DNA from: 66-474 sp051954935
GTDB taxonomy: Bacteria > Pseudomonadota > Gammaproteobacteria > Xanthomonadales > Rhodanobacteraceae
NCBI GenBank assembly: GCA_051954935.1
Contig: JBQCHG010000051.1
Location: forward strand, 1-56,838
Direction: 5' to 3'
DNA: 56,838 bases
In this document: positions 1-7,153 of the stretch, piece by piece
How positions within the stretch are numbered: the stretch's first letter is position 1
How the letters are laid out: each line of letters opens with the position of its first letter
Notes under the pieces: generated by a model
The model's database searches: none
Seen by the model: the letters and a program-made list of their open reading frames with translations, nothing else
Told to the model about the DNA's origin: nothing
Made by a program: the position numbers and the translations under genes

Positions 1-683
1 AAGCGTTGATCGCGCGGCGCGCACGCGGCGAGCCGATTGCCTATCTCATCGGCTCGCGCGGGTTCCATGCGCTTGAGTTGCGGGTCTCGCCGGACGTGCT
101 GATTCCGCGTCCGGAAACCGAACTGCTGGTCGAACTGGCGCTGGCGCGGATTCCGGTGGACGCGGAATGCCGCGTCGCCGACCTTGGCACTGGTTCCGGC
201 GCCATCGCGTTGAGCATTGCGCGCGAGCGCCCGCGTGCGCGAGTGCTGGCGACGGATGCGAGCGGCGCGGCGCTCGCCGTCGCACGCGACAACGCGCGGC
301 GTCTGAATCTGACGAACGTGGGGTTTGCGCAAGGCGACTGGTGCGCCGCGTTGGGCGATGGCTGCGATTTCGACCTGATCGTCTCCAACCCGCCCTACAT
401 CGCGGAAGACGACCCACACCTGCGCGAAGGCGACCTGCGCTTCGAGCCGCGCGCTGCGCTCGCTTCGGGTGCCGATGGCCTGGATGCCATCTGCGCCATC
501 GTGCGCGACGCGCGTGCGCACCTGCGCGGGGGTGGCTGGTTGTTGCTGGAGCACGGGTTCGCGCAGGGTGCCCAGGTGCGCGCGCTGCTGCAGGAATCCG
601 GCTACCGCGAGGTGTTCACCGAACGTGACCTGGAAGGCCGTGAAAGAACCACCGGCGCTCGTTCCTATACGGCATCCGCATAA
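1..683 (+). CDS. prmC: Release factor glutamine methyltransferase PrmC, 5' truncated by window edge
   Basis: PrmC (HemK) uses S-adenosylmethionine to methylate the glutamine of the GGQ motif in peptide release factors RF1/RF2. About 225 residues are visible. They include the IPRPETE segment typical of the family, a SAM-binding DLGTGSGA loop (about residue 59-66 of the visible part) and the NPPY catalytic motif in IVSNPPYIAEDD (about 128-131). The reading frame is open to base 1 and the usual N-terminal helical domain (roughly 70 residues) is missing, so the true start lies upstream of the window. In many bacteria prmC follows prfA, which would also be outside. The 3' end overlaps the convergent symporter gene by 19 bp. 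Confidence 0.93.
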   Translation, partial: ALIARRARGEPIAYLIGSRGFHALELRVSPDVLIPRPETELLVELALARIPVDAECRVADLGTGSGAIALSIARERPRARVLATDASGAALAVARDNARRLNLTNVGFAQGDWCAALGDGCDFDLIVSNPPYIAEDDPHLREGDLRFEPRAALASGADGLDAICAIVRDARAHLRGGGWLLLEHGFAQGAQVRALLQESGYREVFTERDLEGRERTTGARSYTASA

Positions 684-2212
684 TCCTGTGTTTGTGTGAG
701 ATCGGCCGGTTCCTTCTTTTTCAATGCCACCGCGACAGGCGTCAGTACCAGCGCGACGAACAGGTTCACTGCCAGCGCGATCAGGCCGATGTAGATGCCT
801 TGATGCGTGCCGGTGCCGAAGGCCACCATGTACACCGGCTTCAATCCATTGACCCATGCCAGCGCGCTGCCCAGCACCATGCCGGCGAGCCAGCCGACGA
901 GCAGGGCGGACGGGCGGAACCAGCGCAGGAAGAGGCCGAAGATCACCGCCGGGAAGATCTGCAGCATCCAGATGCCGCCCAGCAGTTGCAGGTCGATCGC
1001 GAACTTCGTGGGTAGGTACAGCACGCACAGCAGCGCGCCGAACTTCACCAGCAGCGAGACGATCTTGGCGATGCGTGCTTCCGCCGCGTCGCCCATGTTT
1101 CGATTGACGTACGGGCGCCAGATGTTGCGCGTGACCAGGTTGGCCGCGCCAATGGACATGATCGCCGCCGGCACCAGCGCGCCCAGCGCGATCGCGGCGA
1201 AGCAGAAGCCGGCGAACCAGGGCGGGAAACTGGCATTGATCAGCGCCGGCACCGCCATCGACCCGCTGGTCACGTGGATATGCGCCGCAAGCGCCATGTA
1301 ACCGAGCAGCGCGATCAGGCCCAGCAGCAGGCTGTACGCGGGCAGCCACACGGAATTGCGGCGGATCACGTCGGAGCCGGATGCGGAAAGCGTCGCGGTC
1401 ATCGAATGCGGATACAGGAACAGCGCCAGCGCCGAACCGAGCGCGAGCGTGGCAAACGACCAGTATTGATCAGGCTTCAGCAGTACGCCGGTGTCGCCGC
1501 CTTTCGCCGCGAATGCGGCTTGCGCTTCCGCGAAGATTTTTCCGTAGCCGCCGAGGTGCATCGGGATGATCACCACCGCCGCGATCACGGTGATGTAGAG
1601 CATGGCGTCCTTGACAAACGCGATCAGCGCCGGTGCGCGCAGGCCGCTTGAATAGGTGTACAGCGCGAGGATCACGAACGCGATCAGTAGCGGCGTTTCC
1701 TTGCCGATGCCGGTTGCCGAAAATCCCATCGCCTCGAACACCACTTCCAGCCCGACCAGTTGCAGTGCGATGTAGGGCATCGTCGCGAGCACGCCGGTGA
1801 CCGCCACCGCCAGTGCCAGTCCCTTGCTGCCATAGCGGCCTTCCACAAAATCCGCCGCGGTCACCCAGCCGTGCTTGCGGCAGGCGTTCCACAATCGCGG
1901 CATCGTGAGGAACACGATTGGATACACGAACACGGTGTAGGGCATCGCGAAGAAGCCGTACGCGCCAACCGCGTACACCAGCGCCGGCACGGCGATCAGC
2001 GTGTAGGCCGTGTACAGGTCGCCGCCGAGCAGGAACCAAGTGACGAAGTTGCCGAAGCGCCGTCCGCCCAGCCCCCATTCATGCAGCAGCGAGAGATCAC
2101 CCCTGCGCCAGCGCGCGGCGGCAAAGCCCATGATCGTGACGGCGGCGAAGAAAAAGACGAAGACGCCGAGCGCGGTCCAGTCGAGCGACGCCGATCCTGC
2201 CTGCGCCGTCAT
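665..2212 (-). CDS. Sodium:solute symporter (SSS family, monocarboxylate permease-like)
   Basis: A 515-residue integral membrane protein with about 12-13 hydrophobic segments. It belongs to the sodium/solute symporter family, closest in character to MctP/YhjB-like permeases for small organic acids. The family-typical stretch WFLLGGDLYTAYTLIAVPAL follows the second membrane segment, and SASGSDVIRRN lies mid-protein. The ATG at 2212 is chosen because it overlaps the stop of the upstream DUF3311 gene (ATGA), implying translational coupling. DUF3311 plus SSS permease is a recurring pair. The substrate cannot be read from sequence; pyruvate, lactate or another monocarboxylate is an inference from the subfamily. 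Confidence 0.9.
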   Translation of the reverse strand: MTAQAGSASLDWTALGVFVFFFAAVTIMGFAAARWRRGDLSLLHEWGLGGRRFGNFVTWFLLGGDLYTAYTLIAVPALVYAVGAYGFFAMPYTVFVYPIVFLTMPRLWNACRKHGWVTAADFVEGRYGSKGLALAVAVTGVLATMPYIALQLVGLEVVFEAMGFSATGIGKETPLLIAFVILALYTYSSGLRAPALIAFVKDAMLYITVIAAVVIIPMHLGGYGKIFAEAQAAFAAKGGDTGVLLKPDQYWSFATLALGSALALFLYPHSMTATLSASGSDVIRRNSVWLPAYSLLLGLIALLGYMALAAHIHVTSGSMAVPALINASFPPWFAGFCFAAIALGALVPAAIMSIGAANLVTRNIWRPYVNRNMGDAAEARIAKIVSLLVKFGALLCVLYLPTKFAIDLQLLGGIWMLQIFPAVIFGLFLRWFRPSALLVGWLAGMVLGSALAWVNGLKPVYMVAFGTGTHQGIYIGLIALAVNLFVALVLTPVAVALKKKEPADLTQTQDYADAV

Positions 2213-2388
2213 GCGCGCCTCCCGATGAACACGATCCAGGTCAGCACCGCGGCCAGCACCACCCAGGCGAACATCCAGACATAGAAGAAGGGAAAGCCGG
2301 CGACGGTCGGCTCGGTGCGGTTGTAAAACGGCACGTCGAGCAGGGCGATGAAAGGCAGAAGCAGAAGCAGCGGTAGGTACTTGCGCAC
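2209..2388 (-). CDS. DUF3311 small membrane protein, partner of the symporter
   Basis: A 59-residue protein with two hydrophobic segments: an N-terminal LPLLLLLPFIALL and a C-terminal WVVLAAVLTWIVFI. Between them sits the family-typical DVPFYNR...GFPFFY. The start is GTG at 2388, preceded about 5 nt upstream by a purine-rich GGGGGAA. No ATG fits the frame. The stop TGA overlaps the ATG of the symporter gene. DUF3311 proteins are usually encoded directly upstream of SSS permeases of this type and are thought to be accessory subunits; the biochemical role is not established. The gene begins beside a REP-like inverted pair in the divergent gap to gcvPB. Confidence 0.85.
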   Translation of the reverse strand: MRKYLPLLLLLPFIALLDVPFYNRTEPTVAGFPFFYVWMFAWVVLAAVLTWIVFIGRRA

Positions 2389-2401
2389 GCGTTTCCCCCA
2401 T

Positions 2402-2467
2402 GTAGGAGCCTGCTTGCAGGCGACCGATGTTTGCGCAAGAACGGGTGGCGAGCAAGCTCGCTCCTGC
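2402..2467. repeat. REP-like inverted pair
   Basis: Two small palindromes face each other. At 2402-2420 GTAGGAGC runs into CCTGC-TT-GCAGG. At 2448-2467 GCGAGC-AA-GCTCGC is followed by TCCTGC, whose complement again reads GCAGGAGC. This is the layout of a paired REP element (REPIN). GTAGGAGC-led palindromes of this kind are common between genes in Pseudomonas and Xanthomonadales genomes. It lies between the divergent DUF3311 and gcvPB genes. Confidence 0.6.
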
Positions 2468-2552
2468 GCCCGTCGGGCCGATCCGGTCAGCGAGCGGAGC
2501 CGCGTTTCATGGCATCATACGCAGCCTCGCGTTCCCTCTCTTGGCCGCCTCC

Positions 2553-4022
2553 ATGCTGATTTTCGAACTTTCGCAGCCGGGCCGCACCGCGGCCGCGCAA
2601 CTCCCGCCGGACGTGCCGGTGCCGGACGATGTTCCCGCCCACCTTCGCCGCGATACGCCGGTCGGCTTGCCGGAAGTTTCCGAGCTGCAGGCGCTGCGCC
2701 ATTACACCAACCTGTCGCGCAAGAATTTCTCGATCGACACGAACTTCTATCCGCTCGGTTCGTGCACGATGAAGTACAACCCGCGCGCCTGCAATTCGCT
2801 GGCGATGCTGGACGGTTTCCTGGGAAGGCATCCGTATGCGCCCGAATCGTTGAGCCAGGGTTTCCTCTCATGCATGTACGAGCTGCAGGAAATCCTCGCC
2901 GACGTCACCGGCATGAAGGGCGGCGTGTCGCTGGCGCCGATGGCCGGCGCGCAGGGCGAACTCGCGGGCGTGGCGATGATCATGGCCTACCACCGCCACC
3001 GCGGCGATACCGCGCGCACCGAAATCATCGTGCCGGATGCCGCGCACGGCACCAATCCGGCAACGGCTTCGATGTGCGGCTGCACGGTCCGCGAGATCCC
3101 GACGCAGGCCGACGGCGACATCGACGTCGAGGCACTGAAGAAGGCGCTCGGCCCGCAGACCGCCGGTATCATGCTGACCAACCCGTCCACCATCGGCGTG
3201 TTCGAGCGGCGGATCGGCGAAATCGCCAAGCTGGTGCACGAAGCCGGTGGGCTTCTGTATTACGACGGCGCGAACTTGAACGCGATCCTCGGCAAGGTGC
3301 GGCCCGGCGACATGGGCTTCGACGCCATCCACATGAACCTGCACAAGACCTTCTCCACGCCGCATGGTGGCGGCGGTCCGGGCGCGGGCGCGGTCGGCGT
3401 GTCGGAACGCTTGAAGCCGTTTCTTCCCATTCCGATGGTGGAAAAGCGCGAGGACGGCACCCACGGGTGGGTGCGCAAGAAGGATCGTCCGCTCTCGATC
3501 GGCCGCCTCACCTCGTTCGCCGGCAACGCGGGCGTGCTGCTGCGTGCCTACGTGTACGCGCGCATGCTCGGTCGCGAGGGCATGGTGCGCGTGGCGGAGT
3601 ACGCCACGCTCAACGCGAACTACCTCGCCAAGCGCCTGGCCGCGATCGGTTACACGCTGGCCTATCCGGATCGTCGCGCCAGCCATGAGTTCATCGTCAC
3701 GGTCGCACCGCAGAAAAAGCAGACCGGCGTCACCGCGCTGGATTTCTCAAAGAGCCTGCTCGACCGCAACATCCACGCGCCGACCAACTACTTCCCGTTG
3801 CTGGTGCCGGAATGCCTGCTGATCGAGCCGACCGAAACCGAGTCCAAGGAAACGCTCGACGAGTTCGTCGCGGTCATGGGCGACCTGCTGAAGCTTGCGA
3901 ACGAGAATCCGCAGGCGATGAAGGATGCACCGGTGACCACGCCGGTGCGGCGGCTGGACGACGTGAAGGCCGCGCGCGAACTGGATGTCGCCTGGCAGCA
4001 GGGTAAAGCGCGGGCGGCATAG
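2553..4022 (+). CDS. gcvPB: Glycine dehydrogenase (decarboxylating) subunit 2, GcvPB
   Basis: The C-terminal half of a split glycine cleavage P-protein, which uses PLP to decarboxylate glycine and pass the aminomethyl group to lipoyl-GcvH. At 489 residues it matches the two-subunit type, not the roughly 950-residue fused form. The PLP lysine lies in NLHKTFSTPHGGGGPG, and LGSCTMKYNPR and DAAHGTNPAT are family signatures. The ATG at 2553 gives the usual N-terminus MLIFELSQPGR; longer in-frame extensions run into the REP pair. The partner gcvPA is not adjacent in this window. dgkA begins two bases after the stop, so the two are probably co-transcribed. No glycine riboswitch was recognisable upstream. 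Confidence 0.95.
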   Translation: MLIFELSQPGRTAAAQLPPDVPVPDDVPAHLRRDTPVGLPEVSELQALRHYTNLSRKNFSIDTNFYPLGSCTMKYNPRACNSLAMLDGFLGRHPYAPESLSQGFLSCMYELQEILADVTGMKGGVSLAPMAGAQGELAGVAMIMAYHRHRGDTARTEIIVPDAAHGTNPATASMCGCTVREIPTQADGDIDVEALKKALGPQTAGIMLTNPSTIGVFERRIGEIAKLVHEAGGLLYYDGANLNAILGKVRPGDMGFDAIHMNLHKTFSTPHGGGGPGAGAVGVSERLKPFLPIPMVEKREDGTHGWVRKKDRPLSIGRLTSFAGNAGVLLRAYVYARMLGREGMVRVAEYATLNANYLAKRLAAIGYTLAYPDRRASHEFIVTVAPQKKQTGVTALDFSKSLLDRNIHAPTNYFPLLVPECLLIEPTETESKETLDEFVAVMGDLLKLANENPQAMKDAPVTTPVRRLDDVKAARELDVAWQQGKARAA

Positions 4023-4024
4023 CC

Positions 4025-4399
4025 ATGCCCAGCACCGTCCGCCGCGGACCGCGCCAGATCTGGCAGGCGCTGATCTGGTCCCTGAAGGGTCTGCGCGCGG
4101 GTTGGTGCTACGAGGCCTCGTTCCGGCTGGAGGCCTGCCTGCTAGTCATCCTGTTTCCGCTCGGCCTCTGGCTCGGCCATGGCCCGGTCGAGAAGGTGCT
4201 GCTGTGCGGATCGCTGCTGCTGGTGCTCGCCATCGAGCTGCTCAACTCCGCGCTGGAAGCGCTGGTGGATCACGTCTGCCCGGACATCCATCCGATGGCC
4301 GAACGCGCCAAGGACATGGGTTCCGCGGCGGTGTTCATTGCCATGCTCGGGGTGCTGCTCACCTGGATGGTGATCCTGGGCGCGCGCCTTTGGGGCTAG
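4025..4399 (+). CDS. dgkA: Diacylglycerol kinase DgkA
   Basis: A small inner-membrane kinase that phosphorylates diacylglycerol (and undecaprenol in some bacteria) with ATP, recycling lipid by-products of envelope synthesis. The protein is 124 residues, the normal length for the prokaryotic family. It has three hydrophobic segments and the conserved ELLNSALEALVD and ERAKDMGSAAV motifs holding the catalytic and metal-binding acidic residues. The start lies two bases after the gcvPB stop, which suggests one transcript although the functions are unrelated. Confidence 0.95.
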   Translation: MPSTVRRGPRQIWQALIWSLKGLRAGWCYEASFRLEACLLVILFPLGLWLGHGPVEKVLLCGSLLLVLAIELLNSALEALVDHVCPDIHPMAERAKDMGSAAVFIAMLGVLLTWMVILGARLWG

Positions 4400-4472
4400 C
4401 TCGATCGCTTGCGGGCAGGCATTTTGCCGTGCCGCATTGATCATCGGCAGGCGGCCTCCTACTGTTTGCCTT

Positions 4473-4967
4473 ATGGACTTCATGCGCGGCATCCACCATC
4501 TGCTGCACGCGCCCGCATCGCGGAAATTCCCGCCGGCGGTGATGCAGGAAATCCAGCAGGCGATCATGCAGGGCGAGAAGCAGCATGACGGCGAAATCTG
4601 CTTCGCGATCGAAGCGCGATTGCCCCTGCGTTCGTTGCTCGCCGGTCATCGCGCGCGTGCGCGTGCCGAGGAATTGTTCGGGCAGTTGCGCGTGTGGGAT
4701 ACCTCCCGCAACACCGGCGTGCTGATTTACGTGCTGCTGGCGGACCGGGAAGTGGAAATCGTGGCCGACCGCGGGCTGGTCATCCGCCTGCCCGGACCTT
4801 CGTGGAATCTGGTGGCCGAGGTGATGCGCAAACACTTCGAGCAGGACGACTGGCGTCGCGGCGCACTGGCCGGGATCAAGGCCCTGAATGCGCTGCTGGT
4901 GCGGCATCTGCCGGCGCGGTCGGGTGGACACACGAACCAGTTACCCGACCGGCCGATCGTGCTCTGA
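4473..4967 (+). CDS. TPM-domain protein
   Basis: A 164-residue protein of the TPM (Psb32/MOLO-1) domain family. Visible features are GEICFAIEARLPL near the N-terminus, a central RVWDTSRNTGVLIYVLLADREVEIVADRG (split here as WDTSRNTGVLIYVLL and ADREVEIVADRG), and a helical C-terminus. There is no clear signal peptide or membrane anchor, so this is the short soluble variety often found beside LemA and larger TPM proteins, which are absent here. The ATG at 4473 is chosen over an upstream in-frame ATG at 4437 because homologous proteins start just before the LLHAP-like helix. The 3' end overlaps the convergent DUF255 gene by 27 bp. Molecular function is unknown. Confidence 0.75.
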   Translation: MDFMRGIHHLLHAPASRKFPPAVMQEIQQAIMQGEKQHDGEICFAIEARLPLRSLLAGHRARARAEELFGQLRVWDTSRNTGVLIYVLLADREVEIVADRGLVIRLPGPSWNLVAEVMRKHFEQDDWRRGALAGIKALNALLVRHLPARSGGHTNQLPDRPIVL

Positions 4968-7064
4968 AAGGTCGTGAAGCACCGCCGCAAGCTCGGGCGG
5001 GGAAGGGATCGGCGCGCGGCACGACATGCCGGTGCACACATAGGCAATGCCGTTTCCGCTTGGGGCGCGTTGGCCCAGCGCGCCCGGGAGCGTGGCAGCT
5101 TTCGCCGGGATCAGGAATGCATCCATGCGCGCGGCATTCGCTTCGCGCACGGCTGCGCGCCAGGCATCCTGCCCATCGTCGCCACGGATCACCACCTGGA
5201 TGCGTGGCGCGTGGAATTCGCGCAGTGCACGGAGCAAGGTCGGGCACGCATCCGGGTGTTTCGACAGGAGCTCGCTTCCGGCGCGCAGGCAGCGCTCCGC
5301 GGATTCCAGGTAACGCGTCTCGCCGAGCAGGTGCCCGAACCTCAGCAACGTCAACGCGGCCACGCCGTTGCCGCTCGGCAATGCTTCGTCCGGGAAGGTG
5401 CGCGGATTCTGCAAGGGTGTTGCGTGTCCGGCCGTGCTGAAGCGGAAGCCGCCTTGTTCATCCTCGAATTTCTCCAGCAGCGCATTGGCCAGCGCGGTTG
5501 CCCAGCGCAGGTCCTGATCACGCCAGCGGCATTGCAGCAGTTCCAGCAGCGCATCCAGCAGAAACGCGTGGTCGTCGAGAAAGCCGGGAATGCGCGCCCG
5601 CTCGCCGGCGACATTGGCGTACAACGCATTGTCGATCCACGCTCCCTCGCGCAAGCCGGCGAGCGCCTTGTCGGCCACTTCGATCCATTCGGGCCGCTGC
5701 AGCGCGCGTGCGCCGCGCGCCAGTGCGGAGATCGCCAATGCGTTCCATGATGTCAGGACCTTGTCGTCGGTGCCGGGCCGCACGCGCCTCGCACGCGCTG
5801 CAAACAGCTTCTTGCGCGCGGAATCGAGGTGGCGCTGCACGCTCTCCGGCGTGTCGTCGAGTTGCCGTACGATCAGCTCCAGAGGCTTCGCCTTGAGCAG
5901 ATGCCACGCCTTGCCTTCGAAATTCGGCAACCCGTCCAGTCCATAGGCGGCTTCAGCCACGGCGAATTCCCGGTCGTCCAGGACTTCGCGCAGTTGTTCG
6001 CGTGTCCAGACGTAGAATGCGCCTTCATCAAGGCGACCTGCCGCCCCTTCGCTGTCCGCATCCAGCGCACTGAAGAACGTGCCGGCACCGGAATCCATCT
6101 CGCGCTGCAGCCATTCGACTATGCCGCCGGCGGCCTGTTCGCACCCGACATCATCGAAAGCGGCCGCCGCGCGCGCGTACAGCGGCAGCAACTGCGCATT
6201 GTCATAAAGCATCTTTTCGAAATGCGGAATGGTCCAGCGCGCATCCACGCAGTAACGGAAGAAACCGCCGCCGAGGTGATCCTGCAATCCGCGCGTCGCC
6301 ATGTTGCGTGCGGTCAGCATCACCATGGCCGCACAATCCTCTGGCATCACCGCCGAGCGTTGCGTGCCTTGCCGTTCCCTTTCCCGATAGGCGGGAAGCG
6401 GCTCGATCGCGCAATCGATCAACAGCTCCAGTTCACTCGCGTGCGGAAACTTCGGCGCCCCGGCATTGCCGCCATTCTCCGGGTCGAAACGCCCAGCAAT
6501 CCGCTGCAGGGCCGTGGCCACAGCCTCCGGGTCGGGAATCTCTCCTGTCGCCGTTTGGCCTGCATGCGACATCCAGCCGCGCAGTTCCGCGTTCTGCTTG
6601 CGCAATTCATCGCGATGCGTGTCGTAGAACGCGCGTACCCGTTGCAGCAGGTCGCCGAAGCCGGGGAGGCCATGCCGCGGCTGCGGCGGAAAATACGTTC
6701 CGGCGAAGAACGGAGTGAGGTCCTGGGGATCGAGGAACACCGTAAGGGGCCAGCCGCCGCCGCGGCCGCTCAGCGCCTGGTGCGCGAGCTGGTAGACGCG
6801 ATCGAGATCCGGTCGCTCCTCGCGATCCAGCTTGATATTGACGAACAGCGCGTTCATCGCCTGCGCGATCGCCTCGTTTTCGAAGCTCTCGTGCGCCATG
6901 ACATGGCACCAATGGCAGGCGCTGTAGCCGACCGAGAGCAGGATCGGCGTGTCGGCCGCTTTCGCGTGCGCGAGCGTGGCCTCGTTCCATTCTTGCCAGT
7001 GCACCGGATTGCCGGCGTGCTGGCGCAGGTAGGGGCTGGACGCGTCGACGAGTCGGTTCTGCAT
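4941..7064 (-). CDS. DUF255 thioredoxin-fold protein (YyaL/spermatogenesis-associated 20 family)
   Basis: A 707-residue protein. The N-terminal thioredoxin-like DUF255 domain carries GYSACHWCHVMAHESF (a CxxC-type site, about residue 47-62). It is followed by a long alpha/alpha-barrel region resembling N-acylglucosamine 2-epimerase/cellobiose epimerase folds, with IPHFEKMLYDNAQL and LDADSEG as family signatures. The N-terminal LVDASSPYLRQHAGNPVHW is also diagnostic. The ATG at 7064 places the start three residues before this motif; an ATG at 7073 is possible. The biochemical role of the bacterial members is not settled. It is probably cytoplasmic, since no signal peptide is seen. Confidence 0.9.
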   Translation of the reverse strand: MQNRLVDASSPYLRQHAGNPVHWQEWNEATLAHAKAADTPILLSVGYSACHWCHVMAHESFENEAIAQAMNALFVNIKLDREERPDLDRVYQLAHQALSGRGGGWPLTVFLDPQDLTPFFAGTYFPPQPRHGLPGFGDLLQRVRAFYDTHRDELRKQNAELRGWMSHAGQTATGEIPDPEAVATALQRIAGRFDPENGGNAGAPKFPHASELELLIDCAIEPLPAYRERERQGTQRSAVMPEDCAAMVMLTARNMATRGLQDHLGGGFFRYCVDARWTIPHFEKMLYDNAQLLPLYARAAAAFDDVGCEQAAGGIVEWLQREMDSGAGTFFSALDADSEGAAGRLDEGAFYVWTREQLREVLDDREFAVAEAAYGLDGLPNFEGKAWHLLKAKPLELIVRQLDDTPESVQRHLDSARKKLFAARARRVRPGTDDKVLTSWNALAISALARGARALQRPEWIEVADKALAGLREGAWIDNALYANVAGERARIPGFLDDHAFLLDALLELLQCRWRDQDLRWATALANALLEKFEDEQGGFRFSTAGHATPLQNPRTFPDEALPSGNGVAALTLLRFGHLLGETRYLESAERCLRAGSELLSKHPDACPTLLRALREFHAPRIQVVIRGDDGQDAWRAAVREANAARMDAFLIPAKAATLPGALGQRAPSGNGIAYVCTGMSCRAPIPSPPELAAVLHDLSEHDRPVG

Positions 7065-7153
7065 GGCTTGCATCCGTGCGGAGAGGCCATGGTACCCGCT
7101 GAAGCAGAAGCCCGGCAGTTGCCAGGCTTCGCTTCCGGACCAGATTCGACTGC

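Noticed and set aside
2389..2552. Glycine riboswitch upstream of gcvPB
   Set aside because: The gap is short, holds the REP pair and shows no tandem aptamer pattern.
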